From: JBBREP01 sp963716525
GTDB taxonomy: Bacteria; Actinomycetota; Acidimicrobiia; IMCC26256; PALSA-610
Length of the DNA: 64,000 bases
Direction: 5' to 3'
Assembly: GCA_963716525.1 (NCBI GenBank)
Contig: OY970315.1
Location: 1,798,001-1,862,000 of the forward strand
Below, one piece after another: positions 42,891-51,438 of the stretch. The translations under genes were made by a program, and so were the position numbers. Below the pieces are notes generated by a model that ran no database searches, was not told where the DNA came from, and was given only the letters and a program-made list of their open reading frames with translations. How positions within the stretch are numbered: position 1 is the first letter of the stretch; each line of letters starts with the position of its first letter.

Positions 42891-44456
42891 TCAGCGGGAG
42901 TGTTCCTGGCCGACCGGGACCGGCTCGGGAAGCTCGACCGCGCCGCCCTCTCCGGGCATCTCCACGTGTTGCGAGGAGCCGTAGAACGACGGGTAGGCGA
43001 GCACACCCATCTCGGGCAGGTCGGCGCCCTGGAGCTCGACCTCGGCCGTCGGCCGGATGCCGCCCTTGGTGAGCTTGTTCTGGATGGCGAAGAACGCGTA
43101 CGCGATGCCACCCATCACGATTGCGATCACCGCAACGCCGATCGCCTGCGCCGCGAGCTGCCCCGCGCCGCCGTGACCGTGCAGGATGCCGTACACGTTC
43201 AGCGTCTTGCTGCCCGTGCCGTTCCAGTCACCGCCGTACGTGCCGTCGGCGAAGACGCCGACGGAGAGCACGCCCCACGCACCACAGACACCGTGCACCG
43301 AGATGGCGCCGACGGGGTCGTCGACATGGTGGCGCTCGAAGAACCACACGGACTCGACGACGATGACGCCGGCAATGATGCCGATGATCGCCGCGTCACG
43401 AGGCTGCACGAACGCGCACGGCGCCGTGATTGCCACGAGTCCGGCGAGCATGCCGTTCGCCATCATGCCCGGATCCGGTTTGTGCTCCGACGCCCGCCAT
43501 TGTGTCCACAACATTGCGAACACGGCACCGAAGGCGGCCGCGATCGCGGTGTTCGTCGCGATGACCGCGAAGCGGTTGTCCGTGGCCGAGAGTGTGGATG
43601 CCGCGTTGAACCCGAACCAACCGAACAGCAGGATGAACGTGCCGAGCATCGCCATCGGGATGTGGTGACCGGCGAGTGTGCGCGGCTTGCCGTCGGGCCC
43701 GTACTTGCCGATGCGCGGTCCGAGTACGAGGGCACCGGCGAGACCGGCAATACCACCCATCATGTGCACCACGCCGGAGCCGGCGAAGTCGACGTACCCG
43801 TGGCCGAGGCTCGCCGACGCGCCGAGCTTGGCGAGCCAGCCACCGCCCCATGTCCATGCACCGAACAGCGGGTAGTAGATCGCACCGCAGAACAGACCCC
43901 AGAGGGCGAAGCTGTTCCACTTCCAGCGCTCGGCCATGGCGCCCGTGGGGATCGTGGCCGTGGTGTCCATGAAGGCCACCATGTAGAGGAAGAAGGCCAT
44001 CACGCCCACGTCGTACGCGTGGCCCTGCAGGAAGAACCCGCCCTTCCACAGGAACACCCAGTTGTGCGATCCGATCAGATTCTTGCCGACCGGAGTGTCG
44101 TAGCCGAACAGGTTCGGAAAGCTGTAGCCGCCGAACATGAACGCATAGCCGACGCAGTAGTAGGCGACGAACCCGAGACCGAAGATCGCGAAGTTCGTCG
44201 ACACCACGTGCGCCGCGTGTTTCGCCCGGCAGAAGCCGGTCTCGACGAGCGCGAAGCCCGCCTGCATGAAGATGACGAGCACCGCGCCGACGACGATCCA
44301 CAACAGGTTCAGTGAGATGTCGGTATGGCTGATCTTGTCAGTGGTGGTACCGCCACCGTCGGTGGAGCTGGCCCAGGCCGCGCCCGATGCGAGTAGCAGG
44401 ACCGCTCCTGCCACTCCGGGCACCGCCAACAGGCGCCACAGTCTTCCTCGTTGCAC
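42891..44456 (-). CDS. amt: Ammonium transporter Amt
   Basis: A 521-residue Amt/Rh channel. After a signal-like first segment (AGAVLLLASGAAWASSTDGG) come 11 helices. Conserved features are LVIFMQAGFALVETGFCRAK, the twin-His region (DFAGSGVVHMMGGIAGLAGA and, later, VHGVCGAWGVLSVGVFADG), and FILLFGWFGFNAASTLS. The cytoplasmic C-terminus ends in Glu/Pro-rich residues. The GTG start follows GGGGAGGAAG. It imports ammonium, probably gated by the GlnK encoded 3 kb away. The gene is first in a minus-strand series amt, winged-helix regulator, antiporter fusion. Confidence 0.95.
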   Translation of the reverse strand: MQRGRLWRLLAVPGVAGAVLLLASGAAWASSTDGGGTTTDKISHTDISLNLLWIVVGAVLVIFMQAGFALVETGFCRAKHAAHVVSTNFAIFGLGFVAYYCVGYAFMFGGYSFPNLFGYDTPVGKNLIGSHNWVFLWKGGFFLQGHAYDVGVMAFFLYMVAFMDTTATIPTGAMAERWKWNSFALWGLFCGAIYYPLFGAWTWGGGWLAKLGASASLGHGYVDFAGSGVVHMMGGIAGLAGALVLGPRIGKYGPDGKPRTLAGHHIPMAMLGTFILLFGWFGFNAASTLSATDNRFAVIATNTAIAAAFGAVFAMLWTQWRASEHKPDPGMMANGMLAGLVAITAPCAFVQPRDAAIIGIIAGVIVVESVWFFERHHVDDPVGAISVHGVCGAWGVLSVGVFADGTYGGDWNGTGSKTLNVYGILHGHGGAGQLAAQAIGVAVIAIVMGGIAYAFFAIQNKLTKGGIRPTAEVELQGADLPEMGVLAYPSFYGSSQHVEMPGEGGAVELPEPVPVGQEHSR

Positions 44457-44611
44457 GCGCTTCCTCCCCTAAAGAGAATCTGACCGTGCGAACGTACGCA
44501 GGCACCATTACGCCAAGTCGACCGGATGATTTCGGGAAACGCGCAAGATTCTGACGCGTAGATGACGACCGGCCGGCCGTTCGGCGGCCTCGACCGGCGC
44601 GCGCGACGATC
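44457..44611. promoter_or_regulatory. amt upstream region with a repeated 12-mer
   Basis: Divergent intergenic stretch holding the amt promoter. AGAATCTGACCG at about 44474 and AGATTCTGACGCG at about 44546 form an imperfect direct repeat 72 bases apart. I looked for a GlnR box (GTnAC/GAAAC pairs) and found only partial half-sites, so regulation by GlnR is not supported by sequence alone. Confidence 0.3.
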
Positions 44612-44938
44612 ATGGCGATGGCCGATGCCGACCGTGAGCAGTTCGTCGTCGAATGGAACGAGCTCGATCGGCGCGACCGGCTGCATCTCCGCCGCCTCGT
44701 GCGCATGGGCCGGCCCGTCAACGAACCCGCACTCGCCGCGATCGCGGCGCGGTACGCGCGCTACCAGACGTCGCGGCCGTGGATGCGGTTCTTCTGGTTC
44801 TGGTACATCCCCGGGGTGATCGTCGCGTTGGGCGCCGCGACGCAGATCCATCCGATCGTCACCGGCGTCGTGCTCGTGCTCGCCGTGCAGGCGATCTTCG
44901 CGTACGTCAATCTGCGCCGGGCTGCCCGCGGCGTGTGA
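44612..44938 (+). CDS. Small membrane protein
   Basis: A 108-residue protein. The first 65 residues are charged and helical (EFxxxWNELDRRDRLHLRRL style: VVEWNELDRRDRLHLRRLVR). A Trp/Phe-rich entry, MRFFWFWYIPGVIVALGAAT, opens two membrane helices separated by QIHPI. The short C-terminus is basic. It diverges from amt and converges with the LEH-like gene. I do not recognise the family. Confidence 0.65.
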   Translation: MAMADADREQFVVEWNELDRRDRLHLRRLVRMGRPVNEPALAAIAARYARYQTSRPWMRFFWFWYIPGVIVALGAATQIHPIVTGVVLVLAVQAIFAYVNLRRAARGV

Positions 44939-44944
44939 CGCGGG

Positions 44945-45376
44945 TCATGCGCCGGCGAGTCCCGCCTGGGTCATGTACTGGTTGAGGTCGAAGTAGTCGC
45001 GCCAGGCCGCGATCTTGCCGTCGACCACCTCGAACGTGCCCATCACGGGCAGCTCGATGGTGCGCTCCGGTTGCACGAACACGTCGACGCGTTCGGTCAT
45101 CACCACGTTGCCGTCGGCGGCGAGGTGCCGCACGCGGAACTCGATCCGTTCCACGCCGGTGGTGAACATCTGCATCATCGACCGGATCGCGTCGACGCCC
45201 ACCACCGGGTCGACGGGAATGTTGTGGTACACCGCGTCGGGCGTGAAGTAGCCGAGCAGCTCGTCGATGTCGGCTGCACCCCCGCTCGCCGTGCTCGCGC
45301 CCCCCGGGGCGAGCCGGGTCCACGCCGCGCAGAATTCGCGCACGATGTCGGTGGGGGTACGGCCTGTGTCGGTCAT
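44945..45376 (-). CDS. Limonene-1,2-epoxide hydrolase / SnoaL-like protein
   Basis: A 143-residue NTF2-fold protein close to the limonene-epoxide-hydrolase type: IVREFCAAWTRLAPGG, DELLGYFTPDAVYHNIPVDP with VVGVDAIRSMM, and the C-terminal MGTFEVVDGKIAAWRDYFD. LEH uses an Asp-Arg-Asp triad; matching Arg (VRHLA or ERIEFRVR) and Asp (WRDYFD) candidates are visible. I chose ATG 45376 (MTDTGRTPTD). Substrate unknown. Confidence 0.8.
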   Translation of the reverse strand: MTDTGRTPTDIVREFCAAWTRLAPGGASTASGGAADIDELLGYFTPDAVYHNIPVDPVVGVDAIRSMMQMFTTGVERIEFRVRHLAADGNVVMTERVDVFVQPERTIELPVMGTFEVVDGKIAAWRDYFDLNQYMTQAGLAGA

Positions 45377-45615
45377 GCGCGTGAGTCTCGCGGCCGGCTC
45401 AGTGCGCGCGCCACAGCGTCTCGGTGATCGTCTCCGAGAAGGAGTCGTTCGTGATCCGCGCGGCTTGGATCGCAGGACCCGAACTTCGCCGAGCGGCTCG
45501 CGTGCGGCCCGGGCCGTTCGCGAGCCCGTGGTGTGCGAATCGGCGGCGCGATGCGACAAACTGCGGACCGCGGCCGGCCGTGGCCGCACCCCACGACGAC
45601 CACGCGAGGAGACAC

Positions 45616-45930
45616 ATGGCGGTCCAGCTGAAGGCGGGCGACCGGTTCAAGAGCGCGGTGTGCGACACGCAGGTGGTCGTGGTGCGCGCGCCCGCCGATC
45701 CGGTCGAGCTCGAGATCGGCGGCCACGCAGCCGTCCCGATCGCCGGCGAGCCGCCGGCCGGGCTCACGCTCGACGCCGCGCACTCCGCGGGCACCCAGGC
45801 CGGCAAGCGATACGCGGACGAAGAGCTCGGCATCGAGCTGCTCGTCACGAAACCGGGCGCCGGATCGCTCTCGATCGCCGGCGCACCGCTCGGCTTGAAG
45901 GAGGCCAAGCCCCTACCGTCGAGCGATTGA
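45616..45930 (+). CDS. Conserved hypothetical protein, possible small beta-barrel
   Basis: A 104-residue protein with GAGGAG before its ATG (MAVQLKAGDRFKSAVCDTQV). A single Cys lies in AVCDTQVVVVRAPAD. LEIGGHAAVPIAGEPPAG and GKRYADEELGIELLVTKPGA suggest mostly beta structure. No signal peptide. It is 48 bases upstream of the ferredoxin gene on the same strand and may belong to that operon. Actinobacterial homologs probably exist beside similar ferredoxin and acyl-CoA genes, but I cannot assign a role. Confidence 0.65.
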   Translation: MAVQLKAGDRFKSAVCDTQVVVVRAPADPVELEIGGHAAVPIAGEPPAGLTLDAAHSAGTQAGKRYADEELGIELLVTKPGAGSLSIAGAPLGLKEAKPLPSSD

Positions 45931-45978
45931 GCCCGGGCTGACGCGTATGTCAGGTCGGCCGGTATTGTCCTGCTCGCC

Positions 45979-46170
45979 ATGCGGATATCGATCGACGACA
46001 ACCTCTGTACCGGGCACGGTCGCTGCTACGTGCTGGCCCCCGAGTTGTGCGAACCCGACGACCGCGGGCGCGGCACGGTGAGCCTCGCCGACGTACCGGC
46101 CGCGCTCGAGGAGCAGGCCCGTGCCGCCGAGGCGAACTGCCCCGAGCGCGCGGTCCTGATCGAGGAATGA
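45979..46170 (+). CDS. Ferredoxin, 3Fe-4S type
   Basis: A 63-residue ferredoxin of the kind that serves cytochrome P450s and Rieske oxygenases in actinobacteria. Ligands are in LCTGHGRCYVLAPELC (Cys-x2-His-x2-Cys; His in place of the second Cys suggests a 3Fe-4S cluster) and NCPERA near the C-terminus. It is first in a plus-strand run with an acyl-CoA synthetase, an SDR and an F420-type oxidoreductase. No P450 gene lies in the window; the Rieske oxygenase at 54640 is a possible partner. Confidence 0.9.
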   Translation: MRISIDDNLCTGHGRCYVLAPELCEPDDRGRGTVSLADVPAALEEQARAAEANCPERAVLIEE

Positions 46171-46198
46171 CCAGCACGGTCGACGAAGGCCACGAGCT

Positions 46199-47701
46199 GT
46201 GAACATCGTGATGCTGCTCGAGATGGCGTCGGACGCGATGGGCGACCGGGTTGCGGTCGGCCCGCGCGACGGCGGGCTCACCTATGCCGCGCTCCTCGAA
46301 CGCGCGCGCCGCGCCGCGGCCGTGGTCACGGCGTCGCACGCCGAACGGCTCGGCCTCGTCGACGTCAACTCCGACATGGTGCCCACGCTGCTGTTCGCGG
46401 CGGGCATCGCGGAGGTGCCGTTCGCTCCGGTGAACTACCGCCTTGCCGACGATCGGCTGCGCGACGTCGTCGGCCGGCTTGCACCGGCGCTGGTCGTGTG
46501 CGCCGACGAGTGTGTCGCCCGGCTGGCGGGCATCGACCTCGTCGGGATCGGCACCACGGCCGACTTCGTGGCCTCGATCGACGACGCCGAGCCCAAGGCC
46601 GACTCGTACACCGATCCGGATCAGGTCGCAGTGTGGCTGTTCACGAGCGGCACCACGGGCGCGCCGAAGGCCGCCTTGCTGCGCCACCGCCACCTCGTGT
46701 CGTACGTGTTGTCGACGGTGGAGTTCATGGTGGCCGAAGAGCACGAGGCCACGCTCGTGAGCGTGCCGCCGTATCACATCGCCGGGATGGCCACGATCGT
46801 GTCGAACACGTACGCCGGTCGCCGCATCGTGTACGTGCCGCAGTTCGACGCCGCCGAATGGGTCGCCACCGCCGAACGTGAGGCCGTCACCCACGCGATG
46901 GTCGTGCCAACGATGCTTGGTCGCATTCTCGACGCGATGGCCGAGCGCGGCACGGTTCTCCCCGCGTTGCGGCACCTGTCGTACGGCGGGGGACGCATGC
47001 CGGTGCCGGTGATCGAGCGGGCGATGGAGACGCTGCCGCACTGCGGTTTCGTCAATGCGTACGGGCTCACGGAGACGAGTTCCACGATCGCGGTGCTGGG
47101 TCCCGACGATCACCGCGCCGCGTTCGCGAGCCCCGAGCAACACGTGCGCGCGCGTCTCGGCTCAGTAGGCCGCCCGTTACCGACGCTCGAGCTCGAGATC
47201 CGCGACCCTGACGGCAAGCCGGTGGGTCCCGGCGAGACCGGCGAGATCTACGTGCGCGGCGACCAGATCGCGGGGGAGTACGACGGGCACAGCGCGCTCA
47301 CCGACGACGGCTGGTTCCCCACGAACGACGGTGGGCGGCTCGACGCCGACGGGTTCCTCCACGTCGAGGGGCGCCTCGACGACGTGATCGTGCGCGGCGG
47401 CGAGAACATGTCGCCGGGCGAGATCGAGGACGTGCTGCTGCAGCATCCGTGCGTGGCCGACGTGGCCGTCACCGGCGTACCCGACGACGAATGGGGTGAA
47501 GCGGTCGCAGCGGTCGTGGTGCTCGAGCCGGGCGCCACCGCGACCGAAGCCGAGCTCCAGCAGTGGGTGCGCGAGCGGCTGCGCTCGTCACGCGCGCCGG
47601 CCTTCGTGGAAATGCGCGGCGAGCTGCCGTACAACGAGACCGGCAAGCTGTTGCGCCGCGTGCTGCGCGAGGAGCTGGCCACCAGGAGCGCGGGCCGTTG
47701 A
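46199..47701 (+). CDS. Acyl-CoA synthetase / AMP-dependent ligase
   Basis: A 500-residue ANL-family enzyme that activates a carboxylic acid with ATP and CoA. Motif A3 is WLFTSGTTGAPKAALLRH, A5 is NAYGLTETSS, A8 is GRLDDVIVRGGENMSPGEIE, and the catalytic Lys is in LPYNETGKLLRRVL. The start is GTG 46199. Its TGA overlaps the TTG of the SDR gene, so the two are coupled. Together with the ferredoxin and SDR it suggests degradation of a ring-containing or branched acid, but the substrate cannot be read from sequence. Confidence 0.9.
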   Translation: MNIVMLLEMASDAMGDRVAVGPRDGGLTYAALLERARRAAAVVTASHAERLGLVDVNSDMVPTLLFAAGIAEVPFAPVNYRLADDRLRDVVGRLAPALVVCADECVARLAGIDLVGIGTTADFVASIDDAEPKADSYTDPDQVAVWLFTSGTTGAPKAALLRHRHLVSYVLSTVEFMVAEEHEATLVSVPPYHIAGMATIVSNTYAGRRIVYVPQFDAAEWVATAEREAVTHAMVVPTMLGRILDAMAERGTVLPALRHLSYGGGRMPVPVIERAMETLPHCGFVNAYGLTETSSTIAVLGPDDHRAAFASPEQHVRARLGSVGRPLPTLELEIRDPDGKPVGPGETGEIYVRGDQIAGEYDGHSALTDDGWFPTNDGGRLDADGFLHVEGRLDDVIVRGGENMSPGEIEDVLLQHPCVADVAVTGVPDDEWGEAVAAVVVLEPGATATEAELQQWVRERLRSSRAPAFVEMRGELPYNETGKLLRRVLREELATRSAGR

Positions 47702-48465
47702 CCACGCCGGCCGAGCGCTTCGACCTCACCGGGAAGGTCGCGGTCGTCACCGGCGGCAGCCGGGGCCTCGGCCGGGCGATGGTGGGCGCCTTCGCGCAAG
47801 CCGGCGCCGACGTGGTGATCGCGTCGCGCAAGCTCGACGCCTGTGAGGCCGCCGCGGCCGAGGTGCGCGCGGCAACCGGACGGCACGCGCTCGGAGTCGC
47901 GTGCCACGTGGGCAAGTGGTCCGATTGCGATGCGCTCGTGGCGCGCACCCTCGATGAGTTCGGGCGCATCGACGTGTTCGTGAACAACGCCGGGATGTCG
48001 CCGCTCTACGAGAGCCTCGACGCGGTCAGCGAGGAGCTCTACGACAAGACGCTCGCAGTCAACCTCAAGGGTCCGTTCCGCCTGTGCGCGCTCGCGGCCG
48101 CTCACATGCGCGACGCGGGCGGCGGAGCGATCATCAACGTCGGCACGATCGGCTCGCTGATCGCGAGCCCCAACGAGCTGCCGTATGCATGCGCCAAGGC
48201 CGGCCTCAACGCACTGACGGTCGGGCTCGCCGAGGCGTTCGCGCCGACGGTGCGAGTGAACGCGATCCTGCCGGGCGCGTTTGCCACCGACATCACCAAG
48301 GCGTGGACAGCGGATATGCGGGAGGCGAAGTTCGTGCCGATGCAGCGACTTGGCCAGCCCGACGAGATCGTCGGCGCCGCGCTCTACCTTGCGAGCGACG
48401 CCGCGAGCTACACGACCGGAGCGATCCTGCGCGTCGACGGCGGCGTCACCCGCAAAGTGATCTGA
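47698..48465 (+). CDS. Short-chain dehydrogenase/reductase
   Basis: A 255-residue classical SDR. NAD(P) motif VAVVTGGSRGLGRAMVGAFA, NNAG in DVFVNNAGMSP, catalytic Ser near NVGTIGSLIASP and YxxxK in LPYACAKAGLNALT. The C-terminus ends YTTGAILRVDGG, as in 3-oxoacyl-ACP-reductase-like members. The start TTG 47698 overlaps the upstream stop (TTGA). The F420-type oxidoreductase begins one base after its stop, so these genes form one operon. Confidence 0.9.
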   Translation: MTTPAERFDLTGKVAVVTGGSRGLGRAMVGAFAQAGADVVIASRKLDACEAAAAEVRAATGRHALGVACHVGKWSDCDALVARTLDEFGRIDVFVNNAGMSPLYESLDAVSEELYDKTLAVNLKGPFRLCALAAAHMRDAGGGAIINVGTIGSLIASPNELPYACAKAGLNALTVGLAEAFAPTVRVNAILPGAFATDITKAWTADMREAKFVPMQRLGQPDEIVGAALYLASDAASYTTGAILRVDGGVTRKVI

Positions 48466-48466
48466 C

Positions 48467-49399
48467 ATGGTGCGGCCGTTCCGGTTCGGTGCCGACATGC
48501 AACATCCGCTGCCCGGGCGCTCCTGGACCGACTCGGCACGTGCGCTCGAGGCGCTCGGCTATTCGACGCTGTTCGTGCCGGACCATTTCGACGAAGGGCT
48601 CGGCCCGATCGCTGCCATGAGCGCGGCAGCGACGGTCACCAACACACTGGGTATCGGCGCGCTGGTCTTCGACTGCGACTTCCGCCATCCGGCGGTGCTC
48701 GCTCGCGAGCTCGCGACCATCGACCTGCTCTCGGAAGGTCGCCTGGAAGTGGGTCTCGGCGCGGGCTGGAAGCGGCTCGACTACGAGCGGTCGGGCATCT
48801 CGATGGACGCGCCGAAGGTGCGTGTCGATCGCATGATCGAGCACATGCGGGTGCTGCGCGCCCTGTTCGCCGACGGACCGTGCACCTTCCACGGTGAGCA
48901 CAACCGCATCACGGGGCTCCACGGCTCGCCGAAACCCCACCGGCCGGGTGGGCCGCCGTTCCTCATCGGTGGCGGCGCGCGCCGGTTGTTGCGGTTCGCG
49001 GCCAAGGAAGCCGACATCGTGGGCGTGAACGCTTCGATTCATTCGGGTGAGATCGATACCGCCGCCGCGCACGACGCCGTGCCCGCGAGCATCGACGAGA
49101 AGGTGCAATGGGTCCGCGCCGCGGCGGGCGATCGTTGGGACGATCTCGAGCTGAATGCCTGGCTGTCCGTCGCGTCGGTCACCGATCGTGCAGCCGATCT
49201 CGGCGAGACGCTCGCGCAGGTGTTCGCAGCCTCGCCCGACGACGTGCTCGCGTCGCCGCTCACGTTGATCGGCACGACAAGTGAGATCATCGACCGTTTG
49301 CATGATCGGCGAGACCGTTGGGGCTACTCGTACCACGTCATCCCGCATGACAAGATCGAGGAATTCGCGCCGGTGGTCGCCCATCTCAGTGGGGGGTGA
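48467..49399 (+). CDS. LLM-class F420-dependent oxidoreductase
   Basis: A 310-residue luciferase-like TIM-barrel enzyme of the TIGR03621-like F420 group. FRFGADMQHPLPGRSWTDSA, LFVPDHFDEGLGPIAAMSAA, RLEVGLGAGWKRLDYERSGI and PPFLIGGGARRLLRFAAKEA are typical cofactor and barrel segments. It starts one base after the SDR stop and closes the operon from the ferredoxin on. It probably reduces or oxidises a CoA-linked or free intermediate using F420. Confidence 0.9.
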   Translation: MVRPFRFGADMQHPLPGRSWTDSARALEALGYSTLFVPDHFDEGLGPIAAMSAAATVTNTLGIGALVFDCDFRHPAVLARELATIDLLSEGRLEVGLGAGWKRLDYERSGISMDAPKVRVDRMIEHMRVLRALFADGPCTFHGEHNRITGLHGSPKPHRPGGPPFLIGGGARRLLRFAAKEADIVGVNASIHSGEIDTAAAHDAVPASIDEKVQWVRAAAGDRWDDLELNAWLSVASVTDRAADLGETLAQVFAASPDDVLASPLTLIGTTSEIIDRLHDRRDRWGYSYHVIPHDKIEEFAPVVAHLSGG

Positions 49400-49501
49400 A
49401 ACCTCTATCGCGATGGCGCTGCATTGTCTCTATCGTTGGTAGCCTGCGTGCTCCGTGGGGATTCAGCCCATCCATGAAATGCCCCATGAAATGAGGTGTC
49501 A

Positions 49502-49909
49502 GTGCCCCGCAAGAGCACCAAGATGACCGACGCGCACAAGGCTGCGCTCGCGACCGGAAGGGAGCAGAGCCGTGCCGTACGCGATTATCTCGAAGCCATC
49601 GAAGCGGCCAAGCCCCGGCGTGGTCGGAAACGTACTCCCGCTTCTATCAAGAAGCGTCTCGCCGCAATCGACGAGGCGCTCCCCGAGGCGTCTGCGCTGC
49701 AACGCCTCCTGCTCACCCAGGAACGTACCGATCTCGAATACGAGATGGAGAACATGAACGAAGCCGTCGATCTCGGCGCGTACGAGAAGGGCTTCGTCAA
49801 GCACGCCAAGGCCTACGCCGAGGCGAAGGGCATCACCTACGCGACATTCCGCAGCGTGGGCGTGTCCGCCGACGTGCTGCAGCGAGCAGGCATCACCCGC
49901 TCCATGTGA
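49502..49909 (+). CDS. Conserved hypothetical protein, possibly DNA-associated
   Basis: A 135-residue basic, helical protein. The GTG at 49502 follows GAGGTG. KPRRGRKRTPASIKKRLAAI forms a basic block, a coiled-coil-like LPEASALQRLLLTQERTDLE follows, and the C-terminal KHAKAYAEAKGITYATFRSV, then GVSADVLQRAGI, resembles the conserved end of many actinobacterial proteins of unknown function. The basic helices suggest nucleic-acid binding. Single gene, with a clear 100-bp upstream region. Confidence 0.65.
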   Translation: MPRKSTKMTDAHKAALATGREQSRAVRDYLEAIEAAKPRRGRKRTPASIKKRLAAIDEALPEASALQRLLLTQERTDLEYEMENMNEAVDLGAYEKGFVKHAKAYAEAKGITYATFRSVGVSADVLQRAGITRSM

Positions 49910-49996
49910 GCGGTCGTGGGATCGCGAGCAGGCGGTGGCGGCGCACCCGCTCGCGGTCCCACGTGCCGGTCACGTGGAACGACGACGCATCGAGGA

Positions 49997-50503
49997 TCAA
50001 CCCTTGTCGGGTTCGCCCTTCTCGTTCACGTAGTACCACTTGCCGCCGACACCTTCTCCGTTCGTGTCGCCCGGCTTGCTGTCGCCCGAGAACGTGTACA
50101 CGGGATGCCCGTTGACGACGAGCTGGGTCGCGCCGTCGCCACGTGTCAGCGTGGTGATCGGCAGACCGCTCACGGTCGTGGGCGCGGTGCCGGCGACGGT
50201 TACCGGCGGCCAGTTCGAATCGCAGCCGGCGTTGCACGCGCTCGTCGTGGTGGTGTCGGGGCTGAACGCGTAGACCGTGAGACCGTTGGCGTCGACCATC
50301 AGCGTGTCGCCGCCTACGTTCGCGACCTTCACCGGCGTTGCGGCGGCTGCCGCCGGCGCCGTGGTGGCCGGTGCCGCGGTGTTCTGCGGGGCGCCGTACG
50401 CGCCGCCGCTCGTGTTGTTGCTCCCCGCCTTCGAGCCGCTGCTCCCGCAGGCGGCCGCGGCCACCGCGAGCAGCGCGATCATCCCCGCGTACCGAACGTG
50501 CAT
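49997..50503 (-). CDS. Lipoprotein with COG4315-type repeats
   Basis: A 168-residue lipoprotein. The ATG 50503 follows GGAAGGAG. Signal: MHVRYAGMIALLAVAAAACG, Cys at about residue 20, then a Ser/Gly/Ala/Thr linker. The body has two secreted-repeat motifs of the Lipoprotein_15 family, GLTVYAFSPD and GHPVYTFSGD, with a Cys pair in SACNAGCDSNWPPV. Function unknown; the family is common in actinobacteria. It converges with the preceding small gene. Confidence 0.85.
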   Translation of the reverse strand: MHVRYAGMIALLAVAAAACGSSGSKAGSNNTSGGAYGAPQNTAAPATTAPAAAAATPVKVANVGGDTLMVDANGLTVYAFSPDTTTTSACNAGCDSNWPPVTVAGTAPTTVSGLPITTLTRGDGATQLVVNGHPVYTFSGDSKPGDTNGEGVGGKWYYVNEKGEPDKG

Positions 50504-50585
50504 GAGCGCTCTCCTTCCGAACCTGTCGTCGGGGAGGTGTACGGCCAGCGGGAAGGAAAGGTTCATCCCCAACCGCGGTGCGCGC

Positions 50586-51401
50586 TCACGGCATCTCGGG
50601 GAGGTTCACCTCCAGCTGACCTGTGGTCATGGCGCCGAGGAAACCGGCGTCGACGTGCAGTGCCTCACCCGCGATGTAGCTCGAACGGGGGCTATTGAGG
50701 AACAGGAGCGGCCAGGCCTGCTCCTCGGCCGTGGAGCGTCGTCCCGAAGGGCCCACGAAGGCGTCGATGAGTTCCTTGCCGTTCTGGTCCTCGAAGAACG
50801 GCATCATTGCCGTCTCGGTCGGGCCCGGGTTCGTGCAGTTCAGGCGGATGCCGCTCTGCATCAGGCCGGGGGCACGCCACGCGACCCATGCATTGATCGC
50901 CTTCTTCGAGAACAGGTAGCCCTGGATCACCGTCTTCGGGTTGTCGGCGACCCACTGCTTCGCCTGCTCGAACTCCTCGATCGCGATGAACGGGATGAGT
51001 CTGTCGAGCTCCTGTTGCCATCCGAGGCCCGCGTTCGACGCCACGCACGCCGCCGCCGCCCCGCGTGGCATCTTGGGCACGAGCGCCTCGATGAGGCGCC
51101 GCGCGCCGATGAAGTTCACGGTCACGGTGTCGACGTCGGAGAACGGCGCGCCGGGAAGGCCCGCGACGCTGAACACCGCGTCGATCGGGCCGTCGACGGC
51201 GGCCGCGGCTGCGTCGATCGACGACCGGTCGCGCAGGTCGATCAACGCCGACGTGACGCCTGTGAGCTCGGTGGGCTTGACGTCGAGCGCCGTCACGTGG
51301 GCACCGAGCTCGACGAGGAGGGCTGCCGTTGCCGCGCCCATTCCCGAGGCAGCACCGGTGACGATCACCCGCTTGCCGGCGTAGCCCAACGCGTCGTCCA
51401 T
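50586..51401 (-). CDS. SDR family dehydrogenase, hydroxysteroid-dehydrogenase-like
   Basis: A 271-residue SDR. ATG 51401 follows GGGGAGG. Cofactor motif KRVIVTGAASGMGAATAALL, Asp in LDVKPTELTG favours NAD, and the active-site YxxxK is GYLFSKKAINAWVA. A long insertion (WQQELDRLIPFIAIEEFEQA) and RLNCTNPGPTETAMMPFFED place it with coniferyl-alcohol or 3-alpha-hydroxysteroid dehydrogenase-like SDRs. Its stop lies 82 bases before the lipoprotein start on the same strand. Confidence 0.85.
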   Translation of the reverse strand: MDDALGYAGKRVIVTGAASGMGAATAALLVELGAHVTALDVKPTELTGVTSALIDLRDRSSIDAAAAAVDGPIDAVFSVAGLPGAPFSDVDTVTVNFIGARRLIEALVPKMPRGAAAACVASNAGLGWQQELDRLIPFIAIEEFEQAKQWVADNPKTVIQGYLFSKKAINAWVAWRAPGLMQSGIRLNCTNPGPTETAMMPFFEDQNGKELIDAFVGPSGRRSTAEEQAWPLLFLNSPRSSYIAGEALHVDAGFLGAMTTGQLEVNLPEMP

Positions 51402-51438
51402 CGAGTCCTCCCCTGATCGTGATGCCGGGTGCATGCCA

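Noticed and set aside
44457..44611. GlnR box upstream of amt
   Set aside because: Only partial half-sites (GAAAC, GTAC-like) could be found, without the expected spacing.
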